Of a stretch of DNA of 8,871 bases, positions 5,459 through 8,871 are shown in pieces. The stretch's first letter is position 1. Each line of letters begins with the position of its first letter. The DNA is from Pseudomonadota bacterium (GTDB taxonomy: Bacteria > Cyanobacteriota > Vampirovibrionia > LMEP-6097): positions 1 to 8,871 of the forward strand of contig RFQS01000091.1 in assembly GCA_009924885.1 (NCBI GenBank), in the 5' to 3' direction. The translations under genes were made by a program, and so were the position numbers. The notes below the pieces were generated by a model. The model worked only from the letters and a program-made list of their open reading frames with translations. It did not search any database and had not been told where the DNA came from.

Positions 5459-6139
5459 ATGGATCAGAAAGAATTAGGACTACTAGGTAAAAAGCTTGGT
5501 ATGACTCAGATATTCGACGACAAAGGTCTTGTCGTAGCGGTTACAGCTATATTAATCGCAGAAAATGTTATTACGGAAGTAAAAACTAAAGAAAAGCACG
5601 GCTACTCATCAGTTCAGTTAGCTGCTTTTAAAACTAAAGAGAAAGCTTTAAATAAGCCTACTTTAGGTCAGTTTAAAACTAAGAATCTAGAAGCTTTTAG
5701 AAAATTAATCGAAGTTAGAACTTCAGAAGACGCTTCAGACCTTAAAGTTGGTGATGAAGTTAATGCTGAAGAGTTTTTTAAAGATTTAGAGAAAGTAGAT
5801 ATCACTGGAACATCTATTGGTAAAGGTTTCCAAGGTTTCGTTAAAGCTCATAATGGACGTATCGGTAGAAAGTCACATGGCTCTAAATCTAAAAGACAGA
5901 TAGGTTCATTAGGTGCAGGTACTACTCCGGGTAGAGTTCTTCCAGGTAAAAGAATGCCTACTATGCTTGGAAATGAAACAGTTACTACTCAGAAAGTTAA
6001 AGTAGTTTCTTACTCACCAGAAACTAAAGTGCTTCTAGTTAAGGGACCAGTTCCAGGCAAACCTGGTGCTCAGCTTAAGATTAAAGCTTATGGCATTAAA
6101 GCTTGGAACTTTAAAAATAAAGCATTAGCAGCTAAATAA
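5459..6139 (+). CDS. rplC: 50S ribosomal protein L3
   Basis: L3 is an early-assembly 23S-binding protein of the large subunit. The 226-residue sequence begins with GLLGKKLGMTQIFDDKG (7-23). It carries the long basic finger GKGFQGFVKAHNGRIGRKSHGSKSKRQIGSLGAGTTPGRVLPGKRM (121-166, shown by its main elements GKGFQG, SHGSKSKR and GAGTTPGRV) and then the LLVKGPVPGKPG block near 193-204. The Gln methylated in E. coli L3 is replaced in GSLGAGTTPG, as in many bacteria outside the proteobacteria. The gene normally opens or nearly opens the S10 operon, followed by rplD, rplW and rplB. Here it has its own promoter-like region, and the next gene is a transporter lipoprotein. The TAA stop overlaps the next ATG by one base (TAATG). 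Confidence 0.97.
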   Translation: MDQKELGLLGKKLGMTQIFDDKGLVVAVTAILIAENVITEVKTKEKHGYSSVQLAAFKTKEKALNKPTLGQFKTKNLEAFRKLIEVRTSEDASDLKVGDEVNAEEFFKDLEKVDITGTSIGKGFQGFVKAHNGRIGRKSHGSKSKRQIGSLGAGTTPGRVLPGKRMPTMLGNETVTTQKVKVVSYSPETKVLLVKGPVPGKPGAQLKIKAYGIKAWNFKNKALAAK

Positions 6140-7062
6140 TGATGAAAGGACTAATTTCTAAAATCCTTACGATAAATCTTTTTATCATTCTTATTCTAGT
6201 TAGCTCGTCCTGTAATATAAACAATCAAGCAAATAGCTCATCTGAAATCAGGATGGGCTATTTACTTAATATCACCCATGCAGTACCAATGGTACTTTTA
6301 GAAGAATCTAGCTTTAAAGATAGGATAAAACCTTATCACTTTAGTGCAGGTGGCTATCTTTTAAATAACCTCTTAACGAAGAATCTTGATATAGCTTTTA
6401 TCGGACCTGGTGCTTATCTAACTGCTATAGATAAGGGTTTTAAACTGGGATTACTCGGAGCTTATGCCTATGGTGCAAATGTGTTCGTACTCAGCCAAGA
6501 TGTTCTTAACCAAAGCAAAGATCAAATTAAAGACCTCAAAATAGCAATTCCTCAATTTGGTAATACTCAAGATCTTCTGGCCAAGCTTTATTTAAAAGAT
6601 TTAGCTCAAGATTTTTATGCCATCTCTCCAGCTGAACTGGAATTTGCTTTTCATAATAAATCCATAGATGCAACACTAGTAACTGAGCCTTGGGGTTCTA
6701 TGTTATTAAATAAAGGTTATGTAGATGGTGCTAAAATTTTCCCAAATAAACTTAAAAAAATTAATCAGTATCCCACCACGCTTTTAGTCGTGCGTGAAGA
6801 TTACTATGAAGCTAACAAAGAACTAGTGGATGAATTTACTAAAGAGTCTATAAATGTTCTAAGAAAGTTCTCCGTATCTAAAAATCATAAAAACTTAGCC
6901 CCTTTAATTCAAAAGCATTTCAAAGATAAAGTAAAAAAAGATATTCCGCTGGAATCTATAGAAGCTAATTTAAAGACCATAGTGTTTGACGAAAATAATA
7001 ATTTAGATTTTTTCTTAAAACAGCTTGAACAAGCTGCCTACAAAGCTCATTACCTAAAATAA
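6139..7062 (+). CDS. SsuA/NMT1-like ABC transporter substrate-binding lipoprotein
   Basis: The 307-residue protein starts with a lipoprotein-type signal: Lys residues, a hydrophobic core at about 9-21, then VSSSC with Cys25 as the likely lipidated residue. The lipobox is poor because position -3 is Ser. The mature part shows the NMT1/SsuA fold signatures: GYLLNITHAVPMV (40-52), DIAFIGPGAYL (84-94), IAIPQFGNTQD (135-145) and DATLVTEPWGSML (177-189). Such proteins bind sulfonates, taurine, nitrate or pyrimidine precursors outside the membrane and pass them to a permease/ATPase pair. Neither partner is in this window, so the ligand cannot be named. The start has no Shine-Dalgarno and overlaps the rplC stop, so it probably relies on ribosomes finishing rplC. 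A second ATG follows directly at 6142. Confidence 0.85.
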   Translation: MMKGLISKILTINLFIILILVSSSCNINNQANSSSEIRMGYLLNITHAVPMVLLEESSFKDRIKPYHFSAGGYLLNNLLTKNLDIAFIGPGAYLTAIDKGFKLGLLGAYAYGANVFVLSQDVLNQSKDQIKDLKIAIPQFGNTQDLLAKLYLKDLAQDFYAISPAELEFAFHNKSIDATLVTEPWGSMLLNKGYVDGAKIFPNKLKKINQYPTTLLVVREDYYEANKELVDEFTKESINVLRKFSVSKNHKNLAPLIQKHFKDKVKKDIPLESIEANLKTIVFDENNNLDFFLKQLEQAAYKAHYLK

Positions 7063-7075
7063 AAACCACAAGACT

Positions 7076-7130
7076 GTGAATTTCAAGTTCAATTATTTTT
7101 TTGGGGAAAAATGACCCCTTAAAATTTCAC
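7076..7130. terminator. imperfect inverted repeat, possible weak terminator
   Basis: GTGAATTTCAAG (7076-7087) can pair imperfectly with CTTAAAATTTCAC (7118-7130), about 11 pairs with one bulge and one mismatch. Inside lies a short GGGG/CCCC stem (7103-7106 with 7115-7118, 8-nt loop). The T-run at 7095-7102 precedes the inner stem rather than following it, so this is not a standard intrinsic terminator. The 93-nt gap is otherwise empty. Confidence 0.25.
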
Positions 7131-7162
7131 ATCCATAAAGAGCACAATATCTTTTATGGATG
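7130..7162 (+). promoter_or_regulatory. inverted repeat enclosing the start codon of the DUF1385 gene
   Basis: CATCCATAAA (7130-7139) is perfectly complementary to TTTATGGATG (7153-7162) across a 13-nt loop. The ATG at 7156-7158 lies inside the 3' arm, and no Shine-Dalgarno is visible. In RNA the start codon would be sequestered, suggesting conditional translation. At the DNA level it could equally be a protein-binding site. Confidence 0.4.
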
Positions 7163-7677
7163 CTTACGTAGAAGAAGACGCTGTATATTTCGCCACTAAA
7201 GATAGAATAGCCTTCGCAAAATATTCACCCTTAATAAAAAACAGAATCGAAAGTGGCTGTGTGCAAGCTTCACAGCAGATAATACCCTCTAAGCAAAAGT
7301 TTACAGCTTCACTAAAGAGGTATCATGCAGCTGAACATAAAGTCTACAACTGCTTTATGCGAAAAACTGCTAAATGCTCAGCAGATATTAGCAAAAAAGA
7401 CTTGCAGGCTTTAATGCCAAACATCACTGAAGCTAAAATAAGTAGCAGCTTTTCACTTCTCTGCGGCAGCACTCAGGCTTATTTATTAATCATCAGCATG
7501 AGCTTACTGATAGTCTTGAACCTTTTCCTCAACAGCATTTTAAGTATCTGCATCAGCCTAAGTTTAGGAATACTGAGTATATATTTTATTCAGAAAAAAT
7601 TTTTTTTAGAAGAGCCGAGTGAAAAAGAGCTGAAACTTGCACTCAGAGCTTTAAGCGAATTATTAAAAGGAGAATAA
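7156..7677 (+). CDS. short DUF1385 (YqhQ-like) membrane protein
   Basis: The 173-residue protein resembles the second half of DUF1385/YqhQ proteins, membrane proteins of unknown function. It shares RYHAAEHKVYNC (55-66; the family has YHaAEHKti), a Cys-Gly-Ser at 103-105 (family HPRCGTSF), two membrane segments at about 107-125 and 127-146, and a C-terminal EEPSEKELKLALRALSELL-type helix. H57, E60, H61 and C103 could bind a metal; that is inference. The usual proteins are about 300 residues, with a glycine-rich N-terminal region that is replaced here by some 50 unrelated residues, so this is a reduced or divergent member. No better start exists: an in-frame stop lies at 7120-7122 and no ATG, GTG or TTG falls between it and 7156. 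It ends 3 nt before the next gene. Confidence 0.72.
   Translation: MDAYVEEDAVYFATKDRIAFAKYSPLIKNRIESGCVQASQQIIPSKQKFTASLKRYHAAEHKVYNCFMRKTAKCSADISKKDLQALMPNITEAKISSSFSLLCGSTQAYLLIISMSLLIVLNLFLNSILSICISLSLGILSIYFIQKKFFLEEPSEKELKLALRALSELLKGE
7665..7672 (+). promoter_or_regulatory. strong Shine-Dalgarno of the 150-residue membrane protein gene
   Basis: AAAAGGAG, inside the last codons of the DUF1385 gene, stands 8 nt before the ATG at 7681. It firmly supports that start and an operon arrangement. Confidence 0.75.
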
Positions 7678-7680
7678 ATC

Positions 7681-8133
7681 ATGCAAATCAGCATAATTAC
7701 TATTAGTACCATAAGCTACATCGGCATTCATTATCTGAGTCATAAACTCATTCATAAATATTTTGATCGCATAAAAGTACTAGCAAGCCCAAGTGTTAAT
7801 ATCATTTCAACTCATACATTTAAAGCCAAGACTCACCATTACAGCATTTTAACTTCAGTTGGTACGACGGTTTTCGCAATATTCTTAATTCAAATCTTAC
7901 CTATACTTTTTAAAATCATTAAAGATCTAGCTTCAGATTTTAATGTCTCAGTAGTTTTTTCCGACTCTTACTTAAACTCAGGTGTTCTAGATAGTTTTGA
8001 GCGTTTTTCTGCTCTTATAGCTCAGGCAGCTGAATTATTACAACAAATATCACCCTTAATAGCGATTTTCATCGGTGGCTATAACTTACTGAGTAACTTA
8101 TCTCGCGGCATGGCAGCGATACAAATCAAATAA
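7681..8133 (+). CDS. hypothetical small integral membrane protein, possibly VirB2-like
   Basis: I do not recognise this 150-residue protein. Hydrophobic stretches lie at about 3-20, 54-80 and 117-138. Between the last two is a polar loop of some 35 residues, and the C-terminus is short and basic. Size, two strong membrane helices separated by a loop, and position just before a gene that looks PrgI/VirB3-like would suit a VirB2-type pilin or another small type IV secretion membrane component. There is no sequence motif that proves this. It has a strong ribosome-binding site and lies 3 nt after the DUF1385 gene and 16 nt before the next, so the three genes are probably co-transcribed. Confidence 0.7.
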   Translation: MQISIITISTISYIGIHYLSHKLIHKYFDRIKVLASPSVNIISTHTFKAKTHHYSILTSVGTTVFAIFLIQILPILFKIIKDLASDFNVSVVFSDSYLNSGVLDSFERFSALIAQAAELLQQISPLIAIFIGGYNLLSNLSRGMAAIQIK

Positions 8134-8149
8134 AAAAGACTGGCATCCA

Positions 8150-8871
8150 ATGATAAAAAAACACTTCGCCTTAAAAAAAGATATAGAAATCTTCAGTGGA
8201 CTCAGCTTAAAAGAAATTTCACTGGGAATTTTATTTCTAGGATTATATCTCTATTTAATACAGCTACTAGCCATACAGATAGATAGCCCACTTGCTATTT
8301 GGATTCTAAGCAGCTTTACTTTTCTCTGGATCTGCTATCGCAGTACTAAACTGAATCTTAGCGAAAACAGTTTCTTTATAAAACATATAAGTTATCCATT
8401 ACTAGTTAAATCTCAAAACCAATCACAGTCTTGCTTAGACGAAAATAGTAAATCAGCCTTAAAACTGCAGTTTCTGCCTCTGTCTCAAAAAGTAAAATCC
8501 TACAGTAAAAGATACAGAATTAAAAAATTAATTAACTACTCTACAGCAAGCAAGCTTGAAATAGATCAATTAAACCATCTCTGGCAGAAGCTTTTAGAAA
8601 ACATACTGGAATTTAGAAATTCAAAAACCAAAATTAAATTCAGAATTTTCATCAATGCCGAAAATATTCAAGAAATGAATCCAGCTAAAGAAAGGGCTTC
8701 CCAATATGAAGAGAAAATATTTCATCCATGTAGGTTTTTAGAAATCGAGGTAAACAGTAATTCAGAAAAGACTTTACAGCACATAGATTACCACCTAGAA
8801 CTTTTCAGTGTCGCAAATAAAATAGATCTTGAAATCATTTCAGATAAAGAGGATAACAGAACTGATTTCAA
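8150..8871 (+). CDS. PrgI/VirB3-like membrane protein, 3' end beyond the window (partial)
   Basis: From ATG 8150 the frame stays open for 240 codons to the window edge, far longer than chance in DNA this AT-rich. Residues 11-22 (DIEIFSGLSLKE) lead into two membrane segments at about 23-42 and 46-65, with a polar stretch ending in FIKHISYPL (76-84). This layout is that of PrgI/TcpE and VirB3 proteins of type IV secretion systems, which have a 'GLTLRQ'-type lead before two helices. Those proteins are only about 100 residues, but here a soluble region of at least 155 residues follows (long helix near 119-150, strand-like FRIFINAE near 165-172, FLEIEVNS near 198-205). It could be a fusion to the N-terminal domain of a VirB4-type ATPase; no Walker motif occurs before the window ends. 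No clear Shine-Dalgarno precedes it. Confidence 0.75.
   Translation, partial: MIKKHFALKKDIEIFSGLSLKEISLGILFLGLYLYLIQLLAIQIDSPLAIWILSSFTFLWICYRSTKLNLSENSFFIKHISYPLLVKSQNQSQSCLDENSKSALKLQFLPLSQKVKSYSKRYRIKKLINYSTASKLEIDQLNHLWQKLLENILEFRNSKTKIKFRIFINAENIQEMNPAKERASQYEEKIFHPCRFLEIEVNSNSEKTLQHIDYHLELFSVANKIDLEIISDKEDNRTDF

Noticed and set aside
1..8871. CRISPR array, insertion sequence, integrase, attachment site or replication origin.
   Set aside because: No spaced direct repeats, transposase or recombinase reading frame, terminal inverted repeats around a gene, or DnaA-box cluster was found. The tRNA-Glu 3' end is not duplicated elsewhere in the window, so it gives no evidence of element integration.

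Overview
The window reads as chromosomal DNA of an AT-rich Gram-negative bacterium using the standard code (TAA and TAG stops, TGG for Trp, no readthrough TGA). The best lineage clue is the tRNA-Glu gene. Its acceptor and D-arm sequences, G1-U72 pair and encoded CCA resemble, from memory, the tRNA-Glu of cyanobacteria and plastids. With the low GC content, a menaquinone-type SdhA lying apart from sdhB/sdhC, and no photosynthesis genes, this suggests a non-photosynthetic relative of cyanobacteria (Vampirovibrionia/'Melainabacteria'-like). That assignment is an inference; a 16S or marker-gene tree would decide it.

Layout. 1-163: probable tail of an upstream gene, then a small hairpin and a very long perfect terminator hairpin. 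225-687 (+): an overlapping DUF4160/DUF2442 pair that looks like a small toxin-antitoxin-type module. 684-1502 (-): a FabG-like short-chain dehydrogenase, tail-to-tail with the pair and sharing 4 nt. 1594-3342 (+): sdhA, transcribed divergently from the dehydrogenase. 3405-5162 (+): hisA and ribF, directly abutting (TAATTG). 5195-5270 (-): tRNA-Glu(UUC). 5459-7062 (+): rplC (ribosomal protein L3), coupled through a TAATG junction to an SsuA/NMT1-like lipoprotein. 7156-8871 (+): an operon-like run of a short DUF1385 (YqhQ-like) membrane protein, a 150-residue membrane protein, and an open reading frame that leaves the window. This last frame starts with two membrane segments laid out like PrgI/VirB3 proteins.

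Most of the window is housekeeping: succinate oxidation, histidine biosynthesis, FAD synthesis, translation and fatty-acid-type reduction. The accessory signal lies at the two ends. At the left is the DUF4160/DUF2442 module. At the right is a possible beginning of a type IV secretion (VirB2/VirB3/VirB4-like) cluster, which cannot be confirmed because the diagnostic ATPase region would lie beyond base 8871. Two further oddities are an L3 gene separated from its usual S10-operon partners, and several genes lacking a Shine-Dalgarno sequence but carrying -10-like boxes very close to the start codon.
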